A stretch of DNA of 64,000 nt from Hirsutella rhossiliensis (GCF_020360975.1 NW_025408675.1:1054001-1118000); one strand, 5' to 3'. Positions 25,426 through 37,807 are shown, counted from the first letter of the stretch. Translations and numbers: made by a program. The notes: generated by a model not told the origin, from the sequence alone.

Positions 25426-26454
25426 CTTATAGAGGAGGGCGGCAAGGACCCGCGCTTACTATTATCGTCGTTATTATCGTCGTTATTACAGCGGCCGGTA
25501 GCGGAGAGCGTAGCGGCGGCGGCGGCGGCGCGGGCAGTAAAGTTAACGGCCGAGAAGCCGGGTAGCGGGTGGCGCGGAGCGGCGGTAGGCGCGGAGCGGC
25601 GGTAGGCGCAACTAGGGCGGCGGGGGTAGTAGTTAGGGTAGCGGGCGAGGCGAGGGCGCGATCGACGAAGTCGTTAATCTTAGCGGAGAAGTAAGATAAG
25701 GCGGGGGAGGATATATTAAATTATTTAAATTACTAGTAAGGGTATAGGTTAGCTTATATATAGGCGGCAGCGCACGGCTAAGCGCTAGGAGACTTATAGT
25801 TATAGTTATAGCTACTACTACTAATACTAATAATAATAGTATAGTTAAAAGGAAAGAGTAATAAGAGCGCGCTAATAGGTTATTTACCTCCTAGCCGCGC
25901 GCCGAGGTATAAGATTAATGTTATAAGGGACCGCCTATAAAGAGAGGGGTAGGGACCTTATATAAGGGTATTTACCCTTAGTATAGGTCTAGGTATTAGC
26001 CTAGACCTTAGCTAATAGCGTTATAGGGTAAGGTAGGCTATATATATAAATATATATTTAGTAGTAGTAGGCGTAGCGTATAGTTAGATCCTATATAGCT
26101 TATTATTATAATATAATAAAAGGCACCTATAGTATAACCCTTTACTTACTTTATAATAATAAATAAAGATTTCTATTTATATAAATAGTAATACTTATAG
26201 TAATACTTATTTTTTTAGGCTCCTTAAGTAGAAGTATATAATCCTTAGTTAGCCCTTTATTTTTATATTTACTTAAATAAGTTTAATACTAGTTTATAAT
26301 ATATTCTAGGACTTAGTAGTTAAAATAAATAGGATATAAAAGAGAGTTAATACCTTAAAAAGCAACGTTATAAAATAAAACTATAAGTTTATAATTTCTA
26401 AACGATATACTAAAGGCGATTTACTACCTAAGGCTTTATAACTACGTTGTTATT

Positions 26455-26553
26455 AGGATAGGAAAGGGCCTATAATACGCGTTAGTAATACCTCTATTAA
26501 GGGTGCCCTTATTTTATATAGTATAGCGGTATTTTACTAGCTTAATAGTTATA
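26455..26553 (+). repeat. ~100-bp repeat F, RIPped copy
   Basis: Matches 26,826-26,926. Relative to that copy there are about 13 changes, all C-to-T or G-to-A and mostly in CpA/TpG context, against one change in the other direction and a 2-nt gap. It lies at the right edge of the RIP block. Confidence 0.85.
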
Positions 26554-26825
26554 AGCCCGGTTACGGGCCCCCGCTAGGCGAATTAGCGAGGGTTAAAAAC
26601 CTATTCCGGAAGCTGCGCTAGCTTGTTAGTCTATTATTCGACTCCTAGGGTGGTCATGATACGCTGCGGGTAGCTGACAGCCTAAATCCAAAGAGTTAGG
26701 GGGGTTGCCTGTGCCTCCTTAACTACACAGGAAATCCTATCTATTTGCCAGACAAGGCCCTATTAGTCTTACGGGTAGCTTGCTAGCTCCATAGAAGATG
26801 CAGCCATCAACCTAGGGGGTGTGTC

Positions 26826-26926
26826 AGGACAAGAAAGGGCCTATAATACGCGTTAGTAACACCTCTATCGGGGGTGCCCTCATTTTGCATGGTGTAGCGG
26901 TATTTTACCAGCTTGACAGTCGTATA
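26826..26926 (+). repeat. ~100-bp repeat F, copy without RIP
   Basis: Same sequence as 26,455-26,553 but with its CA and TG dinucleotides intact (for example the tcattttgcatggtg stretch). It marks the first sequence to the right of the RIP block with normal dinucleotide content. Confidence 0.85.
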
Positions 26927-29782
26927 ATCGCGAGAGATGTCGCCTTAGCATGGTAATCCTTAAAGATATAAGCAGACGCCTATAGACGGCATTAGCGGGT
27001 TTACGAGATAGCTGCTAGGAATGGGTCGCGTATACCAACTTATCAAGGGATCTTAAATACGCAAGTGACTCGCAATTTGACTTTCGTTTCTTATTATATA
27101 ATTGGAAAGGTGGATAGGATTAGCGTTCCCTGCCTGCGCGCCTAGTGATGCATCTGCCGTTATTCGAACAAGGCCCTGTGAAAGCTTCCTGACAGGCGTT
27201 CCAAACAACGGTAAGTATCTCAGGCCAAGAAGGGTCCGAACCACTTTACCACTTGGTGGAAAACCATGCATGTTTTACTCTTGCTCGCAGGCTTTCTGCA
27301 TCCGAGCACACCCGAATAACCGCTGAAGTGATGAAAAAAAACAGACGTCAGCTACGCAGTACGGATAGGTGGCATGGCTAGACCCTTGTTTTTCTTACAC
27401 CACTTGCCGCCCCTCGGTGGACAATTTCGGGATCGAACACGATGACGGTGGTGCATGTCATGAATTGATGAGTCATTGGCTGACAAAGACGTGATTCAAC
27501 GGAGTACTCCGTACGAAAAACACATTCCTTCTTCTCCACGGCACTTGATGTTTGAAACATGACGCCGGGAATTCGCCATACGCTGGAAGTCCAGTTCGTT
27601 TCAAGTCGTCGGGCACACCGCCGAGAAAAGTCGCCGTCGTCGCAGAAGCAGAGCACAGGGCTCAGCGGCAGGGCTGTGCCGTGCAAGACGAACGAGGGAA
27701 AGATGCGAGCCGACACTCGCGGCGCCTGAAACACTCGCGGCGGCCGTGGAGAGCCGCATAACCGGGCTGCTGTCATGGGCATGGGAAAGACTCGGCACTA
27801 GGCGCTTGCCGAGCGCTTCCTCTCAGCCGGAAGAGGCGGCTCTGCCGCTTTGGGCACTCGAGGATGAACAACGGGCCCGGGTGGACCAACCCATGGGGCT
27901 TGGCAAACGAAACAATCCGTCGGCGTTAACCTACGAGTCCTACCCGTGACTGCTCTCGCCGAGTATCCTGATGGAGGACAGACGACCCTGAGCCGGCATT
28001 CGGCGCTGATCCGGGCACGGACGATGGATCAAGCATCTTGTTCTTGTTCACCCTACTATCGTTCGTACCCAGCTCGTGAAACCTGGGCCACGATGAGGCT
28101 GCTGGACTCGACTTGCGTACGCGTCGCCTACCTGACACATGCACCACCTCGTCTGGCGGAAGGCGGGTTGTGAATGTATGTATGCCAGCTGTGTTGGACA
28201 CGGTTTGTGCGACTATTCTTGCTCGGTCCGGTGCCGTGGCTGACGAATGCAGGGTGATTGCCACAGTCTGATGGGTGAAGCCGGGTGAGATTGTGTGAGC
28301 CAGAGGCACCCGGTTTCGCGCACGACGTGGAATGCAGACGACGAAGCGCTGCCGGACCATTCACCTTGACAACTGATGAGGATGGTGGCGACGAGGATTG
28401 GCCCAGAGCTTCCGATGCGAACAGGACGCATACAATCTTAGTTGGATACCGACATGCAGGTGGCCGCATGCCGTCACATGCGCAGTTTCAGTCCGCATGT
28501 GCGTCCGGACCGGCAATGGTGAATGATGATGCCGCTGCCGAGGGCGCCCATTGGCGACAGGCCGGCGCCTAAGTGAGCCCACCACGTTGATACATGGACA
28601 CATGAATGTAGTTCGGGGTGTTGGCCCGGCCTAAATTTAGGCAAGAGACGCAGCAGTCGAGGCACGCACCTGGGGATGGCCTGGGCGGGAGGTTCTCACA
28701 CTCGCTGACTTACGACACGGGGGCGGCAAGGTTGGGTGAGGAGAATACGAAGATAGCCCACAGGCGTCCCTGACTTTTTAAAGTTCAGAATGAGAATGTA
28801 GGGCTGATTTGGAAGACTAGGTCTTACGCGACTCCGGGACCCTTGGTTGGACGCGACACGGCGCAAGGATGCTGGCGCGGTGGCTACGAGAACGGCAGCA
28901 GGCAAGCAAGAAGGCGTCGCAAATGGATGATGCTGACTCGCTGGGTGGTCTGCAGCCGTCGTCGCCAGTCAGTTGACCGGGGGGTCGAGCGAGTCAACGG
29001 CAGAGCGACGACGTTTGGTTGTCCATGTGCTCTCTTCCTTTTCCTTTTGTTCTCTTGCCAGGCCATGCCCCCTTTGGTGCTAGCGAGAGCAGCCAACACG
29101 GGGAGTGGAGGGGAGGGGGGAGGGAGAGAGGGGGAGCAGTGAAAGCTGGCCCCCCGGCAGCTCGTCCCCCGGCAGCTCGCCCCGGCAGCACGCCGTCCCG
29201 GGCGTCCCTGCACTCACACCGTCATCCGAGACATGACATGGCCGCTGCTGCACGGCAACCGGGTGAAGGAGCTGAAGGATAAAAGGCAGGTATGCGCTCG
29301 AATGACGGCAATCCGCCTTGCATTGCTCCGCTCACGGCTTGGACTAAAATCATCTCGTTCTGTTTGTGTGCCCGCCGCCCGTTGATCATCAACAAACAGG
29401 CTGCCGTGTAACCCGCCAACAAGCCCTTTTTTAATTCACACCGCCCTGTCTATCTGCTACCTACAGTACACTACATACAGTACAACATTACATTACATAC
29501 TCGGCTTCCTGCTTCACGCCCGCTTCACGCCCGCTTCACGCACGCTTCCCGCACGCAACTGTGCGTCGCCGTGCATAAAGCCGTCCTCGAGCCCCCGCCG
29601 CCCGCCTGTCTCTGGCGGTGCTCGTCCGCGCTCGCTCTCCCCATTTCTCCTGCCGTTTCTTCGTCCTCCTCCCTCGTTCTTTACCCCCTCCCTTGCCATC
29701 GTTCGTCCCCTCAGTCGCTTCGCCGTTGGCCAGCATACACAACAAAAACTCTTCCGTCGTTTGCATTCCACCGTCGTCCACC
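26927..29782. other. Intergenic, no gene recognised
   Basis: Normal base composition. Many overlapping short frames on both strands exist, but none has a recognisable domain, consistent codon usage or splice structure. A purine-rich patch (gggaggggggagg type) lies near 29,100-29,140, followed by a tandem cagctcg-ccccggc motif at 29,157-29,190. The last 300 bp are pyrimidine-rich and probably hold the promoter and 5' leader of the SOD gene. Confidence 0.6.
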
Positions 29783-30604
29783 ATGCGCGCCGCAGCCATC
29801 GTGACGGCCTCCCTCTCGGCGGCCCTCGTCGCCGCCCAGGCCACCCAGGACGCCCCTCGCATCTCGGGCAACCCGACCGACGTTGCGTACGAGGCCACGC
29901 TTCCCAACGATGCCTTCTTCAAACAGGGCTCCCTCAACGGCAACGTCAAGGGCTCCATCCGCGCCCAGGCCCCCAAGGACGGCAACGGCGTCAAGTTTAC
30001 CGTCCGCTTCGACAATGTCCCTGCCGAGGGCGGCCCATTCCGTGAGTTTCCCTCGCCATGCCGGCCGTGGAGCCCCGACTGACGACGTCTAGTATACCAT
30101 CTCCACGCTCAGCCCGTGCCCAATGACGGGAACTGCACCAAGACGCTGGCTCACCTGGATCCCTTCAACCGCGGCGAGCAGCCTCCCTGCGACGCCTCGG
30201 CCCCGCAGACTTGCCAGGTCGGTGATCTGAGCGGCAAGCACGGCAAGGTGACGCAGGACCCCTTCCAGGCCGAGTACCTCGACCCTTTTACCTCGCTCAA
30301 GGAGGGCGACCAGGCTTTTTTCGGAAACCGATCCTTCGTCTTTCACTTTGGCAACACGACGCGCATCACGTGCGCCAACTTTGCCCAGGTGGACGCCGAC
30401 GACTCCGGCTCTGGAGACAACAGCAACCAGCAGCCGTCGGCCCTGCCGGCCGTGGGAAGCGCCGCGGGCGCCGCGGGAGCCACTGGCAGCACGAGCCCTG
30501 GCCCGACGGGCAGCCCCTTGGCTTTCCCGGGCGCGGCCACGACGACCAAGTTGTCGCTGTCCCTGGTGCTGGTGACGGTGGCGGCGCTGGCGTTTGCTCT
30601 GTAA
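29783..30604 (+). CDS. GPI-anchored cell-surface Cu-only superoxide dismutase
   Basis: Two exons, 29783-30041 and 30093-30604, give 256 aa. The 51-nt intron runs from GTGAGT to TAG. The start ATG has a good context (caccATG). A signal peptide covers about residues 1-18 and the mature part is SOD-like. The copper site includes HLH at residues 89-91 right after the splice, and a later FHFGNTTRITC segment carries the last His and the catalytic Arg. Cysteines for the disulphide are present. The zinc loop and electrostatic loop of Cu/Zn-SODs are not evident, as in Candida SOD5-type enzymes. A Ser/Gly/Pro-rich stalk and a hydrophobic C-terminus (about residues 240-256) predict a GPI anchor. Likely role: dismutation of extracellular superoxide at the wall. 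Function is inferred from motifs. Confidence 0.85.
30042..30092 (+). other. Intron of the SOD gene
   Basis: GTGAGT donor and TCTAG acceptor. Splicing joins GGPF to LYHLHAQPV and so brings the copper-binding HLH into frame. Confidence 0.85.
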
Positions 30605-31492
30605 GCTCTGGAAGCAGACGACGAGAGGAGAGTGATGCGAGTCCATGTGCCCGGTCCCATCCCCCAGCATGCCATTTGGGGCCCTTTCACTTTCATACCG
30701 GCTTAGATTCTTGTGTAATTATCATGAAAATGGCCTTGTAATCGTGGTAATAACGCGGAATGGCAGTAGATGAAGTCTGTTTTTTCATGTCCAACGCCCA
30801 CCTCGTCGTACCTCTGCGATGCAAGGGCCTGCTCTGTGACGCTGGTACATTGCCGTCCCGGCACTGCATCCGCCGAAGGGAACTCGATCGATGCGAGTCT
30901 CGAAGCGGCTCCCTGGGACGAGTTGTTTCTAGTGCTGACTTCGTTGCGCAAGGCGTCTTAGTGAGGCCGTTTCTCGACCCAAACACACAGTTTATCGTCA
31001 GGACTTTTTGAACAAGAGGCGCATCGTGGGGAGGCTCCTGCGAGGCATTCTGATCAACCTCGCTCTCTTCCCTCCATCATCGTGCCAGCATAACGAGTCT
31101 TTTGGCTGCGAGCGGTCGTGTGTTGTAGGTACAAGGTACCTGCTTGCAGCGCAGAGGCACGCCAGGCAGCTGGCAGCTGGCAGCTGCTTGCACGTGATGG
31201 CAGGCACTTGCAACGACACGACGGCCATTCCTATTTCCAAATTTCAACTTCCCTTCTCCAGCAACGCCGTAGATTTTCCTCGAGCAGCCTTTTCTCTCCT
31301 TGACATTTCTTGCTCTCCCTCGCAGTCTTCCCTCCGCTCTTTTCCCCTCACGGCCCCGATGCCCTCGATTGGCCCTCCTTCGCTCTTTGCCTGCGCCGTC
31401 TGGGACCGCCTTGCGACGGAAAACTAGCGCCCGACCATTGCTTCGCCCTTTTGCCTCGTCTGTCGCTGTCGACAGCTGCCTGGGCTTGCGCC
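30605..31492. other. Intergenic between SOD gene and next gene
   Basis: About 890 bp holding the 3' region of the SOD gene and the leader of the next gene, both on +. Pyrimidine-rich stretches (ttctctccttgac, ctccctcgcag) near 31,290-31,330 suit a fungal transcription start region. No separate gene is seen. Confidence 0.6.
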
Positions 31493-33801
31493 ATGGCCAA
31501 GAAGAAACCCAAGCAGCCATCGGTCGCAGGAGAAGATGGCGCCGCCGACAAATCGCCTCGAAGCCCCGACGCCCCGGCCCCTCCTCCCCAGCAACCGTCG
31601 GCAGCCAAGAAGAGCTCCAGGGCTCCAAGCGAAGCATCTGTAACGCCTTCGTCCTCGTCGCTCATAATATGTCGCAACAAGTAGGTGGCAACCCCCTCCC
31701 CCAGTCACCTGTCGACGTTTGCGCTGACCGTCTCGGCACCTGCAGGCACTGGCGACACATTTCTTCCTTCCACGGCGCCTGGCTCCAGATGCCCACTGAG
31801 ATCCTCGAGACCATCGCAAACATAAACTACAACACCCAGCGTCCTCGCCCCATCGATCCCGCCATCCTGTTTGACCTCATCAAGATTCGCAAAAACGTCG
31901 ACGAGGCCGCCGACCTCGCCGTCAGGGCTGCCAGCGACACCGCCTCCCCGACGCTTTCGTCCGTCAATGGTGGCATGCCAGGTGTGTCCTCGATGAACGC
32001 CTTTGGCCTGGGCTTGACCGGTCACGGCACAAAGTTAAGTCGCGAGAGAAGGTTTCGCATGCGAGAACTGGCAAGCCAGAAGCTTGCCCGTGCCTATCGC
32101 TTAGACGAGATTGCTTCCAGTGTCGCCACCATGCAGGGCGCCTCGACCCTCGAGGACATTGGAGCCCTGGTGCTCCAGCACAGTCCCGAGGATCCTGACG
32201 CCAAATATGTCCACTTCTTCCACCAAAAGATCCCCTCACGCCACCTGGCCGAGTCGACGAGCCTGCAACCCCTCGAGGACATCATGTCCACCAGGGCTGG
32301 TCAGCCAGAGGTACTGCGCACCCTGGCCACGGTCAAGATTTTCAAGGGTGACTTGGACGGCGCTGCCCAGGATCTTACAGACGCCATGGCCCTGTCGAGA
32401 TATCGTGGGGAGTCGCATCGGTCCAGTGCTGACAGTGTGCAACAAGCCCAGCAGGCACAAGGCAGTAGGAGGCGGCTGCCAGATGTGATTCTTTCCCAAG
32501 ATGGCCAGCCAAGCGGTCTTGACTCGCAGCTTCTCTTCCAGCGCGGATGCGTCTACCTCTCCATGGCCAGCCTGTGCGTCTCGGACGGCATTCCCTGTCC
32601 GACAGCCCCCTCTGCCGAGGCAAACGGCTCCGAGAAGCATGCCGCCGACGACGCTGATCATGATGGGCCTGACGCCGAGAAACGAGATGCAGACACCAGT
32701 GCCGAGGCCTTGAAACTGCAGGCCGATTCGCGAAGACATGTCAAGTTCATGGCCAAGCGAGCGCTCCGGGACTTGATGGCCTTTCTCGCCCAGTTCGACT
32801 ACACGCCCGACATGCCCATCAAGCTCAACAAGGAGTTCAATGAGCGCGTCTTCCTCGCTTCCCAGGGCGTCCGGAATCCTCGCTGCTCCGACGCAGGCGG
32901 CCCATTGGAGCCGCACACGCTTTACTCGCTGGCCGAGCTTTTCTCGGCCGTGCCGCCTTCGAATCTCCCGGCGTACCCAAGTCAGGACATGGTTAGGCGC
33001 GATGAACTGAGTCCACGGCCGGCCACTACTTGCGAGTGGGTGACTTACCATCCGCTTCTCACCGAGGCTCTGCACTCCCTCCTCCTGTGCCATTGTCTGG
33101 CTCAGACTTCGGTCAAGGAACTTCAGCGCCACGCATACATGGTCGCGCGCCTCGTCAGGCTGTGTGAGGGCTATCCTGTATTCCAAGCGAGCAGGTCGCC
33201 CGCACGTACAGACTGGGTCGAGGTTCTCCGAAGAGCTAAGAACTGGCTGAATCTCTCGCCGAGTTGGGAAAGTCTCTGCTTCCCAGCGCCCCTCCCGGTC
33301 TACGACCCGCATCCCCACCCAGCGTCGGCTGCGCATGATCCAGCCAGGGCCACTGCGGCCACGGCCCTCATTAACGGCAGCTCCGCCGTCTCGGCCCAGG
33401 AGAATCGCAAGGCTACCCTCCCCGAGCCGAATCCGGCGGAGGATATACCAGGGAAACGGACCGTGGATCGGCAGGTGACCCACCAGGCAACGACCTCAGC
33501 GAAGAAGAAGGATGCCGCCCTCGACGTCAAGAGCTCGGCGGGCATCGGGCCCAGCAGGAGCGATTCTACGCCGGCTCCGGCCCCGGTCAGCCTTGAATCT
33601 GCCGTGTGGTGGGCCAGCGATGACGGCAGAGATTACCCCATTGCGTCGGACCGCTCCGTGTGCATTGCGCAGTGGGTGCTGGAGGCGCCCCAGGTCACTG
33701 GAATCAAGCGCAAGAAGCGCGCGAAGAAGAGCACCGCCAAGGTAGGCGAGGCGGCCGAGGACCTCGCCAAGCTGGACTTTGGCGAGGCCAACGATGCGTA
33801 G
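31493..33801 (+). CDS. Conserved fungal protein of unknown function with TPR-like region
   Basis: Two exons, 31493-31680 and 31746-33801, encode 747 aa. The 65-nt intron (GTAGGT to TGCAG) joins CRNK to HWRHISSFHGAW. The start MAKKKPKQ was chosen because it opens the frame that splices correctly. The long in-frame stretch before the intron in the other frame lacks such support. The N-terminus is basic and Pro/Ser-rich. The section HGAWLQMPTEILETIANINY resembles an F-box-like or anchoring segment that is well kept in Sordariomycetes. Around residues 215-300 lies a helical repeat (EVLRTLATVKIFKGDLDGA) of TPR type. The C-terminus has a lysine cluster (IKRKKRAKKST), a possible nuclear signal. Related proteins carry uninformative names in other genomes. 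I do not assign a function. Confidence 0.8.
31681..31745 (+). other. Intron of the TPR-like gene
   Basis: GTAGGT donor, CTGCAG acceptor, 65 nt. It contains an in-frame stop relative to exon 1 (TAG at 31,682), so it must be removed for the full protein. Confidence 0.85.
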
Positions 33802-34477
33802 GTGCCACGCCGCTACGGCGACGAAGCAGGACCGAGGGGGCCGTCTCTCTGCCAGTTTTGTACTCATGGATACTATCAGGATCCCCCCGTGAAGGAGCTT
33901 GGGGGGGTGAAGTTGGGGTTTGCTCCTATCAGAAAAGGAGAATACCGAGCGCGAGCGACGGAAGAATCAGAGTCGCATGCATATGCGTACTCTTAGCGAC
34001 ACAGATGATAGCATGGCCTCGAGACTTGGTCTCTGGAGCCCTTAACCCATCTTTTCATCATCTTTTTCATGCCCAGACACGTTGTGCAATTCTATCAAGA
34101 CGTTACGTGACATGCCGCGGTGAAGAGGGAGGGTCGCACCACGCCGAACGCCAAGCCCCTGTGTTGCCCGCTCTTGTCCCCCCACCCCCCATTTCCCTCC
34201 ATTATATGCAAGTACCTAGCTGGTTCCGAGGCCGCCAAACGCCTGTGCTAAGCCCTCGGCCAGGGTGTTCCGTCGCAAGAACCGAGCCCAGTTCCATCAA
34301 CCCAAAAGGAGAAGAAAGGGACACGCGTAGGAATCCAAAACAGGAAGAAATCAAAGGGGAGAGGTAGATACATCATCCAACGCCTTGCGTGCTGCCCCAG
34401 CCGCAAGATATTCCAACAACCTCACAACAAAAGGAGTAGAAGAAGATCCAAAAAGAAGAAAGGAAAGGAGGGTGCGC
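33802..34477. other. Intergenic between convergent genes
   Basis: 676 bp between two convergent genes, so it should hold both 3' ends. There is an A-rich stretch (gaagaaaggaaagg) near 34,440-34,470. No gene recognised. Confidence 0.6.
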
Positions 34478-37400
34478 CTAGTACCACGTCGCGTCCACCA
34501 TGTTGTTGCTGGCATTCAAAAAGTTGTCAATGTCGCCGGCGCCCTCCGTCTCGAGCACGTTCATCAGCTCCAGCTGCTGCTCCTGCGTCAGGCTGCCCTG
34601 CCTGCCAGGCGGCATCAGCGACGAGGACGACGACGACGAGAGAGAAAAGGTGCCGACAGCGTTGAGATCCATGCCGACGTTTTGCAGACCGAGACCCGTC
34701 GGCGCCGTCTCGGCAAAGTTGTTGGGCATGGCATCGTTGAAGAAACCGCCGCTCATGAGGCCGAAGTTGTAGGGCGAGATGAAGGGGGCCGGCGGCGAGA
34801 ACCAGTCGACCGGGCTCGTCGTCGTCGGCAGGGGACGCTGTTGGGGGCCGGGCTGGGGGGCTCGGGATGTGGTGAAGGAGGGCGTGGCCTGCGAGGGCTG
34901 CGGCGTCTGCGACGACATGAACTTCTGGGGCGGCGACGGGTTCATTTGCGCAGACAGCGCACCGGCGTCGGCCGACGTGTCCGACAGGTTCGAGCCCGGG
35001 GGCATGCCGGGCGGCGAAAACGAGGTGCTCGGCGTGGCCGTGGACAGACCGCCCGTCGGCAGCGACTCGGGCGGCGTCGGGAGCTGGTTGGAGGTTTGCT
35101 CCGACGGCGAGGTGAGCGTCTGATCAGGTGACGTTGTGGACACCCCGCCACCTTCAAAGGCGCCATCGCCCGACTTCAACCAGTCGGGCGGGAAGTACGA
35201 GAACCTTCGGCCGCTCGACTCCGAGGCCGGATTGCCAAAGATTGAATTGGAGCGGAAAGTCGGGTGCGGCGGCGGGAATCTATTGTCGAAGGCGTACGAG
35301 TTCATGGACTCGGCGGGCGAGTCGAAGACGAAGCCAAACTGGGGCGGGTTCAGGTAGGGAACCTGCTGCTGCTGCTGCTGCTGCTGTTGTACGTTTCCAG
35401 GCGACAGCTGCGGTTCGGCGCCAGAAGGCGGGCTCGCCAGGGAGAAGACGGGCCCTTGGTTGTCTGCTCCTCTCAGCTCGTAGCTCTGCAGGCAAGCCTT
35501 GGCAAAGATGCCGTACAGCTGAGAGGTGTAGGCCGTTCCGGGCCAACGTTCGGCACACCGGTCGAGGCTCAGCAACGACAGGTTTACCAGGCTCTCCACC
35601 TCGTCTCGTGAGTGCGCCCGCCGTACCTCCGGATATGACGTGGCCCAAAGCAGAGCGTTCAGGGCCGCATTGAGCGTCAAGAGAAAAACCCACGTAATGG
35701 ACATTGTGCCACTCTCTATCTGCTTGTGGGACTGGTCCAGCACAAATGCCGAGCTTTCGAAGCAGACCATTGCCGCCTGCGCCGACGGTTGAGGCACTTG
35801 CGGGGACGGCCTGTACAGGGAGATCCTCAGCTGGTGGTAGTAGCCAGTGAACCTGTGCTTGTCTGTCAGTGACATGTGCCCCGTCCAGAAATGATCAAGG
35901 ACGGCGTACCAAGGCCTGAACCATAGGGGGTTCTCCGGAGACCCGTCCAGCCAGTTCTTCAGCTTCTGCTCCAGGCTGCCGTACCAAGGGTGCGAGTCGT
36001 CCTTGGGCTCCGCCCGCTTCTTCTCATACAGTATCCTCCGGATCTCGGCCTGAAACTGCCGCGTCTTGTACAGGTGAATGGCCACGAGCTTGCGCTCGCT
36101 CGGCAGCCCTGACTGAATGCCGTTTGGAGTGATGTGCTCGTCGTCGACGGTCGAAAAGAAGCCGACTTCCATGCGATCCTCACTGGTGGCGAAGCCACTG
36201 GGCCGCCCCATGTGGCCTGCAAGACCGGACTCGACAGTCGCCACGATCCACACGAGGCGTCGACGCATGTCGATAGTCTTGGGATCCAAGTTGTAGCCTG
36301 TCGAGATTGTCTGCTCGTCGGCCAGGCCCTCCTGCTGACAGATGCGCGTCGCAAGGCCAATGACGTAGTAGAAGGGGGTCCTTGTAGGCGTGAGCAGCGA
36401 GTATTGACCTATCAACATCAAGCACTGCAGTGATTTCAGGTCCTTGGGCCGAATGAGAGTCTCGGCATACTGCATGGCAGCCACATAATAGCTGTCTGCC
36501 AACCCCGCGTAGTGGATGTCGAGCTTTTGCAGACTGACAGCGATGACCATTCGTACGACGAAGTTCTTGTAGGGATCGCCGTCGCCATCGTACACGGCGA
36601 CCAAGTCGCGTTCGAGATCCTGCTCGTGCAGCACGGGCCAAAGCAGTTGAGCTGCGCATGTTAGCATTCTCCATAAGCCATGGGCCAGGGCGCGTGGTCT
36701 CACATTTCTGTTTGTAAACCTCCACCAGCTTGTCCGCAGTGTCGCGCTTCGGTAGTGACTCGGCCGGACGCTCGCTGACCATGGGATAGCTCTTCTTCCT
36801 GCCGCCAACGGCCGGGCCGGTCATCTGGATCGACTGCATACGCGCCTGGCTCCTTGCACGAACCTCGGGTATCAGCTCCGAGATGCGATGCGACTCAGTG
36901 TAGCGCTTGGCCTCCTCCATGAGAAGACGGGTCATGGCGATACCACTGCTGGGGCCTAGGTAGCGGGGAGTCTCGTCGCTGGCCTTGAGGCGGATCATGC
37001 CTCCGGGACGCACAATGTCTTCGTTGCTGCAGGGGTAGTCGGGCTCGTCGTCGGTATACTGGCCGAGCTCGGCCTCGAGGGCCCTGACTCTGTCCTGCAG
37101 GCTGATGACATAGTAGCGATTGATTTTCTTGCCCTTTGTGGTGTCGAGGTACTCGCATATGGAGCCGGATCTTTCGCAGGGCAGGCAGCGAGGCAAGGTG
37201 GGATCGCAGCGTGTTTTTCTCTGGCGGCAGCGGCAGCAAGCTGTCAAGGTATGGGCGACGCGATGGCCGGAGCCGTCATCATCCGAAAAGTCGTGGAGCG
37301 GCTGGGGATGGCTCTGGCTCTGGGGCTGTGCGACGTGCGCATGGTTCTGGCGAGGCGGGACCGAACCCAGGCCCTGGCGAAAGATGTGCGCAGGGTCCAT
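34478..37400 (-). CDS. Zn2Cys6 fungal transcription factor (956 aa)
   Basis: Minus strand, exons 37400-36704 and 36651-34478. The 52-nt intron (GTGAGA to GCGCAG, branch-like CTAAC) joins VEVYKQK to QLLWPVLHEQ. The binuclear zinc cluster has cysteines at residues 55, 58, 65, 72, 75 and 82 (CX2CX6CX6CX2CX6C), with a basic linker and a short coiled coil at about 96-113 for dimerisation. The central part of exon 2 matches the fungal-specific transcription factor domain, with RRRLVWIVATVESGLAGHMG as its conserved core. The C-terminal ~300 residues are Ser/Pro/Gln-rich and disordered, with a polyglutamine run encoded at about 35,367-35,393, probably for activation. The first ATG after an upstream in-frame TTG was taken as start. 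Target genes are unknown. It is convergent with the TPR-like gene. Confidence 0.85.
36652..36703 (-). other. Intron of the first Zn2Cys6 gene
   Basis: 52 nt, GTGAG donor at 36,703 and GCAG acceptor ending at 36,652. Removing it links the DNA-binding exon to the regulatory-domain exon in frame. Reading through it shifts to a non-conserved Arg-rich frame. Confidence 0.85.
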
Positions 37401-37767
37401 GAGCTCCAAGTCGCACTTGACCAAGCAAGCGGCAAGGGGGAGCGAAGGGTCTCGAGGAAGATGGATCGAGGTTGCAGGGCGAAGGAGCCGTCAGGAAGGA
37501 CGAGGAGCAGACGAGCGTCGGGCTGCGGCTGGGCAGGGAAGCGGCGACGAGGACGGTCTTGAAGGCTTGCCGGCAGGCGGCATCACCACCGACCGAGGGA
37601 AGACACGGGCCGGCGAAATGTCGAGAGGCTGGGCGATGGTCTAGGTTGGAGGCCGCATATGAGACGAAGGCAGAGTTGGTTGGGGAGGTAGCGAGGTCAC
37701 GGGTCGGACAGAGGCGAGGCGAGGCGAGGCATGCCAGAAGGACGCTGCTGCTTCCAATTCGGATGGT

Positions 37768-37769
37768 GC

Positions 37770-37801
<32 letters not shown>

Positions 37802-37807
37802 ATGATG
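37768..37807 (+). repeat. Triplet repeat (gct)n(gat)n
   Basis: About eight gct/ctg triplets followed by about five gat triplets, in the presumed 5' leader or promoter of the first Zn2Cys6 gene. A minus-strand frame would read His/Gln, but no gene supports it. Confidence 0.8.

Larger units (their letters stand above)
1..26560. other. RIP-saturated transposon block (AT-rich heterochromatin)
   Basis: CpA and TpG dinucleotides are almost missing and TpA dominates, so former CAA, CAG and TGG codons now read as stops. This is the product of repeat-induced point mutation, which acts on CpA on both strands of duplicated DNA in ascomycetes. CpG is largely kept, so patches such as 9.1-9.9 kb and 15-21 kb stay GC-rich. 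No open frame longer than about 70 codons survives. Recognisable pieces are listed separately. Whatever is not listed here I could not assign: about 4.9-9.0 kb, 14.65-17.9 kb, 21.6-23.9 kb and 25.4-26.45 kb. I see no telomere repeats and no rRNA. Confidence 0.9.

Noticed and set aside
1..26560. Possible telomere, centromere or rDNA
   Set aside because: No TTAGGG arrays and no recognisable rRNA. The AT-richness is explained by RIPped transposons. A centromere cannot be tested from sequence alone.
26927..29782. Many overlapping ORFs of 60-160 codons on both strands
   Set aside because: No domain, no splice-compatible extension and no clear codon preference. Such frames are expected by chance in GC-rich fungal DNA with few stops.
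31300..31492. Upstream extension of the 833-codon frame starting at 31,300
   Set aside because: That frame runs through the intron. The spliced model beginning at 31,493 uses a different frame upstream and gives the better N-terminus.
32236..33483. 415-codon minus-strand ORF
   Set aside because: It lies antisense to the exon of the TPR-like gene, lacks family features, and is explained by GC-rich codon composition of the + strand gene.
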